A DNA stretch of 41,856 nt from Betaproteobacteria bacterium. GTDB lineage: Bacteria > Pseudomonadota > Gammaproteobacteria > Burkholderiales > SG8-39. Positions 18,336 through 27,769 of the stretch are shown here, piece by piece. The stretch is from positions 1-41,856 of the forward strand of contig SHXR01000040.1 of NCBI GenBank assembly GCA_009693235.1. The letters run 5' to 3'. The notes under the pieces are model-generated. The model did no database searches, was not told the DNA's origin, and saw only the letters and a list, made by a program, of their open reading frames with translations. A program made the position numbers and the translations under genes. Position 1 is the stretch's first letter. Each line of letters opens with the position of its first letter.

Positions 18336-20267
18336 CTACGCTGTGGCCATCGTCATCGTGCGAGCAAGCCGCCGACGCTTCCAGATCGCGATCAATAGGC
18401 CAACGATCATCACGACAATAGGCATGAACGCAATATTGAACACCTTGGTCCAGAATTGCAGCGCCTCGCTGTCAGCACGCAGATCGCGCCGCACTTCCTT
18501 CAGTTCTTTGCGCGTATCGACGACCCGCTTTCTGAAGTTATCGACCTCTTGCTGCTGCTCGGGCGTGAGTTGCGACTTCGCTGCAGGATCGGCTTTCTGT
18601 CCAGGCGGCGGCTTCTTTTCCAGCGCGGCGAGCTTTTCCTTGGTTTGATTCAGATTGTCTTCCAGCTCTTTCAACTTGCCAAGATAGACTTGCTGCGCTT
18701 CGGCTTCCATCCGCTTCACAACGGTAAGGGGCCGTGCCGCAACCGACCGGCTCGCCAAGTTGATGAGCGATGGGTCACCGGCCATTTGCTCAACGACCGC
18801 TTGAAACAACGGCAGATTGCCATTCGCCGGAATGACGATGCGCCGGCCAAACATCTCCTGAATTTGCACTGCGGCGCCATCTTGCAAGAAGTCGCTGTCG
18901 GCGAACAGCACGACGGTATTCACTTCGGCCGCCTCTTTCAACCGATTCGCATCGCTCGCGGCAGCTGGTTTGGCGGACTTTGCGTCCGCCTTGGTGGTGC
19001 CCTTCTTATCGTCCTTTTTATCGGCCTCTTTCACCGGCCGACCATCCGGAAAGGCCGTCTTGAACTTGCCCGACACCTTGATCGCCACCGACAACTCCTT
19101 GCCACCCGCGGTAAAGCTGCTGATGGCCTCGCGTCCGCGCTTGTCGGCACCGGTCGCCCCATCGATCAACTGCGAATTTTTCGATGACTTCAACAGCACC
19201 GTCTGCGTCAAACCCTCAACCAGTTGCCCGCTGAATGCACCGGCCATCGGAATGAGCGAGTTGGGAATGAGGCTCGTCGCGACATCGGTGCGATTGATGT
19301 ACGGACCGTCGAGAGCGAGCACCGTCGGCATCATGCGTTGGCCCTGGCCCGCCGCATTCTCAAGATCGAGCACGATTTTGCTCGTATCCATTTCCAGACC
19401 CCATGCCTTGAACAGTTTATCGAGGGATGATGAAGTACCACCTTGAAACTGCGGCATGCCCGGGATCTGATCGAGATACGCATGCGGATCGACAAATGCG
19501 ATCAACCGGCCACCACGCAAGATGAATTGATCAATCGCATACTGCGCCTGATCGGAGATCCCGCGCGGATGGATGACAAGGAGCGTCTTGATCTCGGGTT
19601 TGATCTCTTCCACATCGAGGCTGACCCGCTCCACTTTGTAGTCTTTTTCCATCTCGCTGTAGAAGATCTGCGGTGGTTGTGGCGCGCCCTGCCCCATCAT
19701 CGCCGCCATCGGATTACCGGTCACCGGCAGCGGTGTCATGACGCCGATGACAGGCTTCTCTTTGGTGGCGATACGCGTGATGGCGCGGGTGAGGTCGTAC
19801 TCCATCAGTCGCTCGCGATCCGCCGATAGCAATGGCAGCGCGGATTTCTGATCGCCTTGCACCACCACCAGCCCGAGATAGAAACGATCACCATTGGGCC
19901 CGACCTGTCCGTCCACACCATCAACGGTGGCGGCATCTTCGGCATCGGAATCCGGCTGCGGGTTCAGTTTCTCAATGATGACCTTGCCGTTGGCCGCTTG
20001 TTTGTACTCGGTCAGCAAATCCTCGGTGCGCTTGGCAAAGGTTCGAACCTGAATCGGGATCGTTTCATCGCCTTGCGTGTAGTAGAACTTGATCGTGACC
20101 GGCTCTTTCAAATTGGCAAGCGCCTTCTTGGTACCTTCCGACAAGCTAAATAGCGCGTCACCGGTGAGATCGATGCGCTGTTTGCCAAGACCCAGCACGT
20201 AATTGACCAGCACCAGCGCAACCAACACGACGATGACGCCTGCGGATGTATAAAGACCTTTCTTCAT
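18336..20267 (-). CDS. Gld-type ABC transporter auxiliary (GldG-like) protein
   Basis: A 643-residue protein with one N-terminal membrane helix (8-28), a large extracytoplasmic region beginning RIDLTGDALFSLSEGTKKAL, which is the conserved start of the GldG/ABC_transp_aux family, an Ala/Lys-rich linker near 420-450, a coiled coil (about 535-595) and a C-terminal membrane helix (about 612-632). GldG-like proteins partner GldF permease and GldA ATPase. In Bacteroidetes the set is tied to gliding, but the same trio is common in non-gliding Proteobacteria with unknown cargo. Downstream of the permease by 12 bases. Confidence 0.88.
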   Translation of the reverse strand: MKKGLYTSAGVIVVLVALVLVNYVLGLGKQRIDLTGDALFSLSEGTKKALANLKEPVTIKFYYTQGDETIPIQVRTFAKRTEDLLTEYKQAANGKVIIEKLNPQPDSDAEDAATVDGVDGQVGPNGDRFYLGLVVVQGDQKSALPLLSADRERLMEYDLTRAITRIATKEKPVIGVMTPLPVTGNPMAAMMGQGAPQPPQIFYSEMEKDYKVERVSLDVEEIKPEIKTLLVIHPRGISDQAQYAIDQFILRGGRLIAFVDPHAYLDQIPGMPQFQGGTSSSLDKLFKAWGLEMDTSKIVLDLENAAGQGQRMMPTVLALDGPYINRTDVATSLIPNSLIPMAGAFSGQLVEGLTQTVLLKSSKNSQLIDGATGADKRGREAISSFTAGGKELSVAIKVSGKFKTAFPDGRPVKEADKKDDKKGTTKADAKSAKPAAASDANRLKEAAEVNTVVLFADSDFLQDGAAVQIQEMFGRRIVIPANGNLPLFQAVVEQMAGDPSLINLASRSVAARPLTVVKRMEAEAQQVYLGKLKELEDNLNQTKEKLAALEKKPPPGQKADPAAKSQLTPEQQQEVDNFRKRVVDTRKELKEVRRDLRADSEALQFWTKVFNIAFMPIVVMIVGLLIAIWKRRRLARTMTMATA

Positions 20268-20279
20268 GGCTATTCCTGC

Positions 20280-21023
20280 TCAGTTCTTGCGACGATTGCG
20301 CACCAGCACCGCGGTGACAAAGAGCGCAAAGGTCATGATAGATAAAAAGAAGAGCACATTGCGCGAATCGAGGATGCCTTTCTGGAATCCGTCGAAATGG
20401 GTGAGCACGCCAAAGGCGGCCACCCGTTCCACATTCGCAGGGCTTGCGTAACGCGCTAGGAGGTCGGTGATCGGCACAAACCCGACCAGGATCAGCGCCA
20501 AGCATAGCACTACTGCAACGATGAACGAGACCACCTGATTACGCGTCATGGCCGAAGTCATCGATGCGATCGCCAGGTAGGCCCCGGCGAGCAGCATGCT
20601 GCCGACATAACCGGCAACGATCACGCCGTTATCCGGCACACCCAGCAAGTTGACCGTCACCCAAATCGGAAACGTGAGCGCCATCGCGATGCCAAGAAAA
20701 ATCCACGACGCGAGGAACTTGCCGATGATCGCTTCCCAGGGTGCGATCGGCAAAGTAAGCAGAAGCTCGATCGTGCCGCTTCGCCGTTCTTCCGCCCACA
20801 TCCGCATGCCGACGGCCGGCACCAGAAATAAGAAGAGCCAAGGCAACCAGCCGAAAAAGCTAGCGAGCGACGCTTCACCCCGTTCAAAGAAGCCACCGAA
20901 GGTGAACGTGAAGACACCGGCCAACAAGAGAAAAATAACCAGAAACACATAGGCTACCGGCGAGTCGAAATAAGCGAATAATTCGCGTTTTGCGATCGCC
21001 TTAATGGTGTTCAAAGCACTCAT
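20280..21023 (-). CDS. ABC-2 type permease (GldF-like)
   Basis: A 247-residue membrane protein with six hydrophobic segments, beginning KAIAKRELFAYFDSPVAYVFL, and carrying the conserved RMWAEERRSGTIELLLTLPI loop after the second helix. This is the ABC-2/NosY-like permease class in its GldF form. It lies 32 bases after the ATPase gene and 12 before the GldG-like gene, forming one transporter operon. Confidence 0.9.
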   Translation of the reverse strand: MSALNTIKAIAKRELFAYFDSPVAYVFLVIFLLLAGVFTFTFGGFFERGEASLASFFGWLPWLFLFLVPAVGMRMWAEERRSGTIELLLTLPIAPWEAIIGKFLASWIFLGIAMALTFPIWVTVNLLGVPDNGVIVAGYVGSMLLAGAYLAIASMTSAMTRNQVVSFIVAVVLCLALILVGFVPITDLLARYASPANVERVAAFGVLTHFDGFQKGILDSRNVLFFLSIMTFALFVTAVLVRNRRKN

Positions 21024-21055
21024 GAAATCCTCTTCAATCCGAGATTAGGCGTGCG

Positions 21056-22024
21056 TTATGACTTGGCGACAGTCGCGGGCGTATCCGGACGCGTGAGCAA
21101 GCGAAATACATCATCCAGACGCCCCTCTTCGGTCTGCAATCCATCGATCGCCCAACCCGTGGCGGAGAGGCCTTTCGTAATGACCGCGGCGAGCGCACCG
21201 TTCATGCTGCCCTGCTGTGGATAAGCGCGGACCGTCGTGCAGTCTTGCTCGGTGGCGACCAACTCGGCCCGCGCCACACCTGGCACGCGACCCAAGGTAT
21301 CGGTCACGGCTTGCGACGCAGCGCCACGCACCATGACCAACACCGCCCCGGCGCGATCCGACTTCGCTTTCAGCTCACTTGGCGTGCCATTGGCAACCAT
21401 GCGGCCACGATCGATGATGATCGCGCGCGTACACACCGCCTCGACCTCTTCCAGAATATGCGTAGAGAAAATGATCGCCTTATTGGGACTCATTCTCCGG
21501 ATAAGCGAGCGGATCTCATGCTTTTGATTCGGATCGAGACCATCGGTCGGCTCATCCATGATAAGCACTTCCGGATCATGCAGGATCGCCTGGGCGAGGC
21601 AGGTCCGGTGCCGAAAGCCTTTCGACAAAGTGTCGATCGACTGATACACCACCGATCCGAGCGAACAGAGTTCAATGGCGCGGTGCACCGCTTTTTTCTT
21701 GGCATCACCGCTCAAACCGCGCATTTCGGCGGCCCAGCCAAGAAAACTATTGACCGACATATCGGTATAGGTCGGCGCAGATTCCGGCAGATAGCCGATG
21801 CGACGTCGCGCATCGATCGGCTGCGCGGCGATATCGAAGCCGCACACACTCACGCCGCCCGCATCAACCGGAATGAATCCGGTAATCATTCGCATCGTCG
21901 TGGATTTCCCCGCCCCGTTGGGTCCGAGAAATCCTAGAACTTCCCCACGCTCAACGGCAAACGATAAATCATCGACCGCCCGCTTCGGGCCAAAAGTCTT
22001 GGTCACGTGATCGACTTTGATCAA
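21056..22024 (-). CDS. ABC transporter ATP-binding protein (GldA-like)
   Basis: A 322-residue ABC ATPase: Walker A GPNGAGKST (about 35-43), Q-loop region YLPESAPTY, signature LSKGFRHRTCLAQ (about 134-146), Walker B LIMDEPTDGLDP and H-loop STHIL. A C-terminal extension of about 90 residues resembles that of Gld-type ATPases. Translation starts at a TTG at 22024, strongly supported by GGAGG 6 bases upstream. It heads the minus-strand operon with the GldF- and GldG-like genes. Confidence 0.92.
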   Translation of the reverse strand: MIKVDHVTKTFGPKRAVDDLSFAVERGEVLGFLGPNGAGKSTTMRMITGFIPVDAGGVSVCGFDIAAQPIDARRRIGYLPESAPTYTDMSVNSFLGWAAEMRGLSGDAKKKAVHRAIELCSLGSVVYQSIDTLSKGFRHRTCLAQAILHDPEVLIMDEPTDGLDPNQKHEIRSLIRRMSPNKAIIFSTHILEEVEAVCTRAIIIDRGRMVANGTPSELKAKSDRAGAVLVMVRGAASQAVTDTLGRVPGVARAELVATEQDCTTVRAYPQQGSMNGALAAVITKGLSATGWAIDGLQTEEGRLDDVFRLLTRPDTPATVAKS

Positions 22025-22335
22025 GGCTCGCCTCCATTTACTATTAGATTTAAGAAGTTCGGATTAGGTGACAGCCGGTGAGCCGCGGTGTCTCGGTGTG
22101 TTGCCGAAGGCCCCAACGGTTCCATGTCGTATCGACGCTGTCAGCGACCTTCGCACGTCCGTCTGTCCCACCCCATTTCGGGCAGCGTCACAAGCGTTCA
22201 GCTAAGGTCAACCCCGCATTTTACGCCGGTCTAGGCATTCGCATCCATTTTCCTTTTTGGCGAGGCCAAGGTTGCGCGCCGACACCGTATTCATGGATCA
22301 CTGCATTCCAAATAAACTTATGCCATGAACGCGTA
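22025..22335. other. Intergenic region between divergent ABC operon and fdxA
   Basis: About 310 bases without a supported gene. The left edge holds the GGAGG ribosome-binding site for the minus-strand ATPase gene; the right part leads into the candidate fdxA promoter at 22336-22364. A 143-codon open frame crossing the fdxA start lacks codon or family support. I see no RNA gene or strong hairpin here. Confidence 0.6.
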
Positions 22336-22364
22336 TGGACGGAGTACCGCGAATCGCATAAAAT
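22336..22364 (+). promoter_or_regulatory. Candidate sigma70 promoter for fdxA and the flavoprotein
   Basis: TGGACG (22336-22341) and TAAAAT (22359-22364) are separated by 17 bases, matching the sigma70 consensus at 4 of 6 and 5 of 6 positions. The predicted start near 22371 gives a short leader of about 23 bases to the fdxA ATG. The two genes downstream are co-directional with a 45-base gap and could share this promoter. Confidence 0.5.
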
Positions 22365-22393
22365 CCCAGGTTCATTAATCAAGAGGAATGGCG

Positions 22394-22717
22394 ATGACTC
22401 ACGTCGTTACCGAGACGTGCATCAAGTGCAAGTACACCGACTGCGTGGATGTCTGCCCGGTCGATTGCTTTCGCGAAGGCCCGAACATGCTGATCATCGA
22501 TCCGGATGAGTGCATCGATTGCGCCGTCTGCATTCCGGAATGTCCGGTCAATGCAATCTATGCGGAAGAAGACGTGCCTGCGGATCAGCGCGATTTCACG
22601 GCGCTCAACGCCGAGCTGTCCAAAGTGTGGCCGTCGATCACGGAAACGAAAGTAGGTCCGCCCGATGCCGACCAATTCAAGGATATGAAGAACAAGCGCG
22701 GACTTCTGGAACGCTGA
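22394..22717 (+). CDS. fdxA: 7Fe ferredoxin FdxA
   Basis: A 107-residue ferredoxin of the [3Fe-4S][4Fe-4S] type: [18 protein letters not shown] binds one set of ligands and [16 protein letters not shown] the other. The extra C-terminal tail after the clusters is typical of the FdxA/Azotobacter FdI-like family. The ATG at 22394 has AGAGGA 6 bases before it; an ATG two codons earlier (22388) is less well placed. The next gene, 45 bases downstream, is an iron-sulfur flavoprotein that is a plausible redox partner. Confidence 0.95.
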   Translation: MTHVVTETCIKCKYTDCVDVCPVDCFREGPNMLIIDPDECIDCAVCIPECPVNAIYAEEDVPADQRDFTALNAELSKVWPSITETKVGPPDADQFKDMKNKRGLLER

Positions 22718-22762
22718 CCGTTCGCTGACCGAATCAAGCGATCGCCCGCGCGCTCCCCTGCT

Positions 22763-25700
22763 ATGTCTTCTCTCGATGTGGCGCTCGGCCGGTTCGGTCT
22801 GGCGTTCAATGATCTCTACTCGCAGGCAGGCCTGGCGCGACTGGACGAACGCTTTCTAGCGTTTCTCACAACCGCCGATGACGGCCTCGCCCAGCAGTTA
22901 AAGAACGCGCGCACCAAGTCAGCCGACCTGGCGGCCAAAGACGAATCGGCGCTGATCCTGGCGGTCGCGCCGCTTCTTGAGCGTTTTCTTTCGCAGCTGT
23001 TCGGCATCACGAGCGAATCGCTCGCGCTCGCCGCCCAACACGATGCGCTGGCGCCGCTTTACGAAGTCAAACGCGCGTTCGTGCAACGCAAGGCCGGCGC
23101 CAAATACAAACCCGATCAGGCCGCCACCTTCGATGGGCCGGCGCTCGAAGCAGCCCTTGCAAAGGTCTTCGGCGAACCCTTTTCCGAGCAGAGCTTTGCG
23201 CGTCAGGTGAGCACCTGGCTGCAAGACGAAACCAGCCATGCGGCTGAGCTCGATCTTGCAATGCGTTACGCCTCCTGGGCGCTCAACACCGCGGCCGGTC
23301 GCCAACGCAATCACGCGGGCGTGCTCTTCAAGGTACCGCAGAAGGTCGATCCTCTGAATCTGGTCAAGCATCATGACCAACGGGACGAAGGCGGCGTCAC
23401 CACACACCGCATCGAAGACGGTCACATCCGGCAACGTGCCGCCAACGGCTTCAAGCTCACCGACGAGGGTACCGATCTCGTCGGCGCGTTGGATCACATC
23501 AACTACTGCATCTGGTGTCATAAGCAGGGCAAGGATTCCTGCTCGACCGGCCTCAAAGAGAAAGCCAATCCCGCGGCGCCGCAGCAAATCGTCTTCAAGA
23601 AAAGCCCGTTCAACGTCACGCTGGCCGGTTGTCCGCTGGAAGAAAAGATCTCGGAGTTCCATTCCGCCAAGGCGAGCGGCCTGTCGATGGCAGCCCTTGC
23701 GATCATCACCATCGACAATCCGATGGCCGCAGCGACCGGGCACCGCATCTGCAACGATTGCATGAAGGCCTGCATCTACCAGAAACAAGAACCCGTCAAT
23801 ATTCCGGAGGCCGAAACCCGCACCTTGAAAGATGTGCTGGAACTGCCCTACGGCTTTGAGATCTACAGTCTGCTCACCCGCTGGAATCCGCTCAGTATCA
23901 AGCGACCAATGCCAACTGCTGCGACCGGACGCAAGGTCTTGGTCGTGGGCTTAGGGCCGGCCGGATTTTCCCTTGCACATCATCTGATGAACGACGGGCA
24001 CACCGTCGTGGGCATCGATGGACTGAAGATCGAACCGCTCGACGAAGAGTTCTCAGGGGTGCGCCCGGACGGCACGCGCGTCCCGTTCGAGCCGATTCGC
24101 GATATCACGATGCTTTATGAATCCCTCGATGATCGGGTGATGGCAGGCTTTGGCGGGGTCGCCGAATACGGCATCACCGTTCGCTGGAACAAGAATTTTC
24201 TCAAAGTCATTCGCTTGTTGATCGAGCGACGCGACCAGTTTGCGATGATCGGTGGTGTCCGCTTTGGCGGCACGCTCACCCTCACCGACGCGATGGCGAT
24301 GGGCTTCGATCATGTCGCGCTCTGTATGGGTGCCGGCAAACCGACCACGCTCGAGATCCCGCATGGTCTGGCGCGTGGCGTGCGCACTGCCTCCGACTTT
24401 CTCATGGCATTGCAACTGACCGGCGCGGCGAAAGAAGAATCGCTTGCCAATATGCAACTGCGTCTGCCGGTCGTCGTGATCGGCGGCGGCCTCACCGCGA
24501 TTGATACCGCCACCGAGTCGCTGGCCTACTATGTGGTGCAGGTCGAGAAATTCCTGCATCGCTATGACACGCTGGCCGCAGAAATCGGCGAGGACGCCAT
24601 TCGCGAAAAATGGGACGGCGAAGAGCGCGAGATCGCCGAAGAGTTTCTCGCCCACGGCCGCGCCATCCGTGTCGCGCGGGCCAAGGCCAAAGCAGAACAT
24701 CGCGTACCCCGCATCGTCGAACTCCTGCAAAGCTGGGGCGGCGTGGCGATCGCCTATCGGCGCCGTCTGATCGACAGCCCGTCCTACACGCTGAATCATG
24801 AAGAAGTCGAGAAGGCCCTGGAAGAAGGCATCACCTTCATCGAGGGCCTGTCGCCGCTAGCGATCGAGGTGGATGGTTACGGCGCGGTGAGCGGCATCCG
24901 CTTTGCAAAGCAAGCGCTTGGCGCTGATGGCAAGTGGGCTGCCGCAGGTGAACATCGGCTGCCCGCCAATACCGTCTTCGTCGCGGCCGGCACCCAGCCC
25001 AATACCGTGTTGGCGCGGGAAGACGCGCCGCATTTCGTGCTGGACGGCAAATACTTTCGCGCCTGCGACGAAGCCGGTCAACCGATCAAACCGCAGTTTT
25101 CGATCTCCAAGCCTGAGCGAGCGGAAGTCCTCTTGTCGATGCAAGCAGATGGGCGTTTTGTGTCTTTCTTCGGCGATTTGCATCCGTCCTATTTTGGCAA
25201 CGTCGTGAAGGCGCTTGGCTCAACGAAGCAAGGCTTTCCGGTGATTTCGCGCGTGCTGGCGAAGCGCCCGCCTGCGCTGCCTCTACCGGCGACCGAGTTC
25301 ATCGGCACGATCAATCGACAACTGCGTGCGACCATTCACGCCGTTAATCGATTGACGCCAACCATCGTCGAGGTGATCGTGAAAGCACCGCTCGCCGCGG
25401 ACAGCTTTCGTCCTGGGCAGTTCTATCGCCTGCAGAATTTTGAATCGCTCGCCCCACGCGTGGGCAACACCCGCATGCAAATGGAAGGGCTCGCGCTCAC
25501 CGGTGCGTGGGTCGATCGTGAGCAAGGGCTCGTCTCCACCATCGTGCTGGAAATGGGCGGTTCCTCCGATCTTTGCGCCACGCTCGTACCCGGCGAACCG
25601 GTCATCCTAATGGGCCCCACCGGTACGCCGACCCATATTGCATCCGGCGAAACCGTTCTTCTCGCCGGAGGCGGCCTAGGGAATGCGGTGCTGTTCTCGA

Positions 25701-26302
25701 TTGGGCAGGCATTTCGTGCCGCGGGTTCCAAGGTGCTTTATTTCGCCGGCTACAAGAAAATCATCGATTGCTATAAGAAAGCCGACATTGAGGCGGCCGC
25801 CGACGTCGTGGTGTGGTGCTGCGACGAAGAGCCGGGCTTCCAACCCGAGCGCCCACAGGATCGCGCGTTTGTCGGCAACATCGTGCAAGCGATCGAAGCG
25901 TATGCATCCGGACGCCTCGGCCGCTCTGCTATCGATTTGCGTGAAGTCGATCGAATCATCGCCATCGGCTCGGATCGGATGATGGCCGCAGTGGGACGCG
26001 CGCGACACAGCGTGCTGGAGCCCTACCTGAAGCCGCATCACTTCGCGATCGGTTCGATCAATTCACCGATGCAATGCATGATGAAAGAAATCTGCGCGCA
26101 ATGTCTGCAAGCGCATAAGGATCCGGCGACCGGCAAAGTCACCTATGTGTATTCATGTTTCAACCAGGACCAACCGCTCGATTGCGTCGATTTCGGCGTC
26201 CTGGCTGATCGCCTGAAGCAAAATTCGTTGCATGAGAAGCTGACCGCACAATGGATCCGCCATTGCCGGCCGGGATTGAAGCGCGTGCGAACGGCTGTGT
26301 AG
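22763..26302 (+). CDS. Fused GltD-like/PyrK-like iron-sulfur flavoprotein oxidoreductase
   Basis: A 1179-residue single chain. Residues 1-240 are a helical domain I do not recognise. Residues 245-360 resemble the bis-[4Fe-4S] N-terminal domain of GltD/NfnB: C249, C252, C260, GCPLEEKI (C290), and RICNDCMKAC (C330, C333, C337). Residues 388-750 form a GltD-type dinucleotide-binding unit with FAD motif GLGPAG (396-401), NAD(P) motif GGGLTAID (574-581) and AAGTQPN, with a helical insert near 596-670. Residues 845-1075 are a ferredoxin-reductase/PyrK-like domain (FRPGQFYRL, AGGGLGNAVLF), followed by C1105, C1111, C1114 and C1132 spaced like the PyrK [2Fe-2S] ligands. These are the parts of NfnB plus NfnA in one chain. 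Electron transfer between NAD(P)H and the adjacent ferredoxin is inferred. Confidence 0.85.
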   Translation: MSSLDVALGRFGLAFNDLYSQAGLARLDERFLAFLTTADDGLAQQLKNARTKSADLAAKDESALILAVAPLLERFLSQLFGITSESLALAAQHDALAPLYEVKRAFVQRKAGAKYKPDQAATFDGPALEAALAKVFGEPFSEQSFARQVSTWLQDETSHAAELDLAMRYASWALNTAAGRQRNHAGVLFKVPQKVDPLNLVKHHDQRDEGGVTTHRIEDGHIRQRAANGFKLTDEGTDLVGALDHINYCIWCHKQGKDSCSTGLKEKANPAAPQQIVFKKSPFNVTLAGCPLEEKISEFHSAKASGLSMAALAIITIDNPMAAATGHRICNDCMKACIYQKQEPVNIPEAETRTLKDVLELPYGFEIYSLLTRWNPLSIKRPMPTAATGRKVLVVGLGPAGFSLAHHLMNDGHTVVGIDGLKIEPLDEEFSGVRPDGTRVPFEPIRDITMLYESLDDRVMAGFGGVAEYGITVRWNKNFLKVIRLLIERRDQFAMIGGVRFGGTLTLTDAMAMGFDHVALCMGAGKPTTLEIPHGLARGVRTASDFLMALQLTGAAKEESLANMQLRLPVVVIGGGLTAIDTATESLAYYVVQVEKFLHRYDTLAAEIGEDAIREKWDGEEREIAEEFLAHGRAIRVARAKAKAEHRVPRIVELLQSWGGVAIAYRRRLIDSPSYTLNHEEVEKALEEGITFIEGLSPLAIEVDGYGAVSGIRFAKQALGADGKWAAAGEHRLPANTVFVAAGTQPNTVLAREDAPHFVLDGKYFRACDEAGQPIKPQFSISKPERAEVLLSMQADGRFVSFFGDLHPSYFGNVVKALGSTKQGFPVISRVLAKRPPALPLPATEFIGTINRQLRATIHAVNRLTPTIVEVIVKAPLAADSFRPGQFYRLQNFESLAPRVGNTRMQMEGLALTGAWVDREQGLVSTIVLEMGGSSDLCATLVPGEPVILMGPTGTPTHIASGETVLLAGGGLGNAVLFSIGQAFRAAGSKVLYFAGYKKIIDCYKKADIEAAADVVVWCCDEEPGFQPERPQDRAFVGNIVQAIEAYASGRLGRSAIDLREVDRIIAIGSDRMMAAVGRARHSVLEPYLKPHHFAIGSINSPMQCMMKEICAQCLQAHKDPATGKVTYVYSCFNQDQPLDCVDFGVLADRLKQNSLHEKLTAQWIRHCRPGLKRVRTAV

Positions 26303-26317
26303 GCTAGGAAACCGACC

Positions 26318-27070
26318 ATGGACATCCAACTTGATGGCAAGGTCGCACTCGTAACGGGTGCTTCATCCGGGCTTGGTGAGCGCTTCGCCGCCGCGCTTGC
26401 AGAATCCGGCGCACGCGTGGCGCTCGCGGCGCGTCAACTCGACAAGCTCGACGCACTGCGCGCCACCATCGTCAAAGCGGGCGGCGCTGCGTTTCCGATT
26501 GCTCTCGATGTCACCAAGGTTGCGGAGATTGAGCCGGCCGTGGAACGGATTGAGCGCGAATTCGGCCCGATCGACATTCTCATCAACAACTCAGGCGTGT
26601 CAGTACAGAAGCGATTCGGCGACTACACTGAGGCCGACTTCGATTTCATGATGGACACTAACGCTAAAGGCGCCTTGTTTGTCGCGCAATCGGTCGGCCG
26701 GCGCATGCTCGCCCGTGGCCAGGGCCGCATCATCAACATCGCCTCGGTCGCCGCGGTGAAGGTGGTGCCAGGCATCGGTGCCTACGGCATGACCAAAGCC
26801 GCCGTCGTGCAGATGACCAAAGGGATGGCCGTCGAATGGGGGCGGCGCGGCGTCAATGTGAATGCCATCCTGCCCGGTTATATCGAAACCGGCATGAACC
26901 GCGACTATTGGGCCACCGAAGGCGGCAAGAAACTCGTCAGCCTGCTACCCCGCAAACGGGTCGGACAACCGAGTGACCTCGACGGCCTGATCGTCTACCT
27001 CGCATCGGACGCTTCGCACTTCGTGAATGGGGCGATCATTTCGGCCGATGATGGAATGGCCGCGGCGTAG
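26318..27070 (+). CDS. SDR-family oxidoreductase
   Basis: A 250-residue classical short-chain dehydrogenase: TGASSGLGE (14-22), R/Q after the second strand (AARQLDKL) compatible with NADP, NNSG, catalytic Ser in INIASVAAV, and YGMTKAA. It resembles 3-oxoacyl-ACP reductase/glucose-dehydrogenase-like members, with no feature that fixes the substrate. It begins 15 bases after the fused flavoprotein and may be co-transcribed with it. Confidence 0.9.
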   Translation: MDIQLDGKVALVTGASSGLGERFAAALAESGARVALAARQLDKLDALRATIVKAGGAAFPIALDVTKVAEIEPAVERIEREFGPIDILINNSGVSVQKRFGDYTEADFDFMMDTNAKGALFVAQSVGRRMLARGQGRIINIASVAAVKVVPGIGAYGMTKAAVVQMTKGMAVEWGRRGVNVNAILPGYIETGMNRDYWATEGGKKLVSLLPRKRVGQPSDLDGLIVYLASDASHFVNGAIISADDGMAAA

Positions 27071-27074
27071 GTAC

Positions 27075-27736
27075 CTACCGTTCTTCCGCCAGCTGCTTCG
27101 CGAGGTCGGGCGCTGACGTTCGCAAGCGCTCGGCGATCGCATTCCGCTCATCTATCCGCCCCTCGGCGGTCGCGATCAGCCCAAGGCCATACCAGGCCAA
27201 TGGCTGGTCCGGATTGAGCCGCAGGGATTCCCGGTAGACCAGCATTGCGGACCGGAAATTGCCCTGCTCCCGGTGTAATTCACCCAGCATGAAGAAGGCC
27301 ACCGGCGACTCACGCTATACCTGAATAGATCTCTACAACGTATTGATTTATTTATTTTTATTTCCGTATTTTCGTTCGGCTTCGGCGAGCCTGAACCAGC
27401 CTTCGAGATCAAGTGGATTGAACTGGACCGTCCCCGCATAAGCGGTCGCGGCTAGAGGCCAGCGCCCTAGTTGCTCATGCGCATAACCCTTCACCAGCCA
27501 CCACTCGGGCCGGCGCGCGTCCTTGATAAGCGCCTCGTCAGCGATGGTGAGGATGCCCGTCCAATCGCGTTTGGCTTCGAGCGCCGCCAAGCGCTCCTGC
27601 ACCGGCGTCTCCAGCCCCTTGAGGTTGGCGAGAAAACCGGAATGGTGTCATCCGGGATCAACGACCAGAGGAGCTGCTGTGGCAGAGTGCAACCAGCCAC
27701 GACAATCGCGCCGAATACTGCAAGGAGACGACACAC
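27075..27736 (-). pseudogene. TPR lipoprotein, disrupted by several frameshifts
   Basis: A GTG at 27736 opens a lipoprotein signal peptide ending in the lipobox VVAGC. That frame is lost near 27643 at a TTTT run; one extra T would join it to the frame that continues LANLKGLETPVQERLAALE and on through TPR-like helices (27602 to about 27350). A second break lies in the A-rich DNA near 27345, where the sense passes to KSIRCRDLFRYS, and a third near 27312 returns it to RESPVAFFMLGELHREQGN, continuing TPR-like to the stop at 27075. At least three shifts plus a local AT-rich patch make this a likely decayed gene. It lies 33 bases after the DUF3460 gene. Confidence 0.7.
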
Positions 27737-27769
27737 GAGCTCGCTTACCTCAGACAGGGCAGCATCCCC

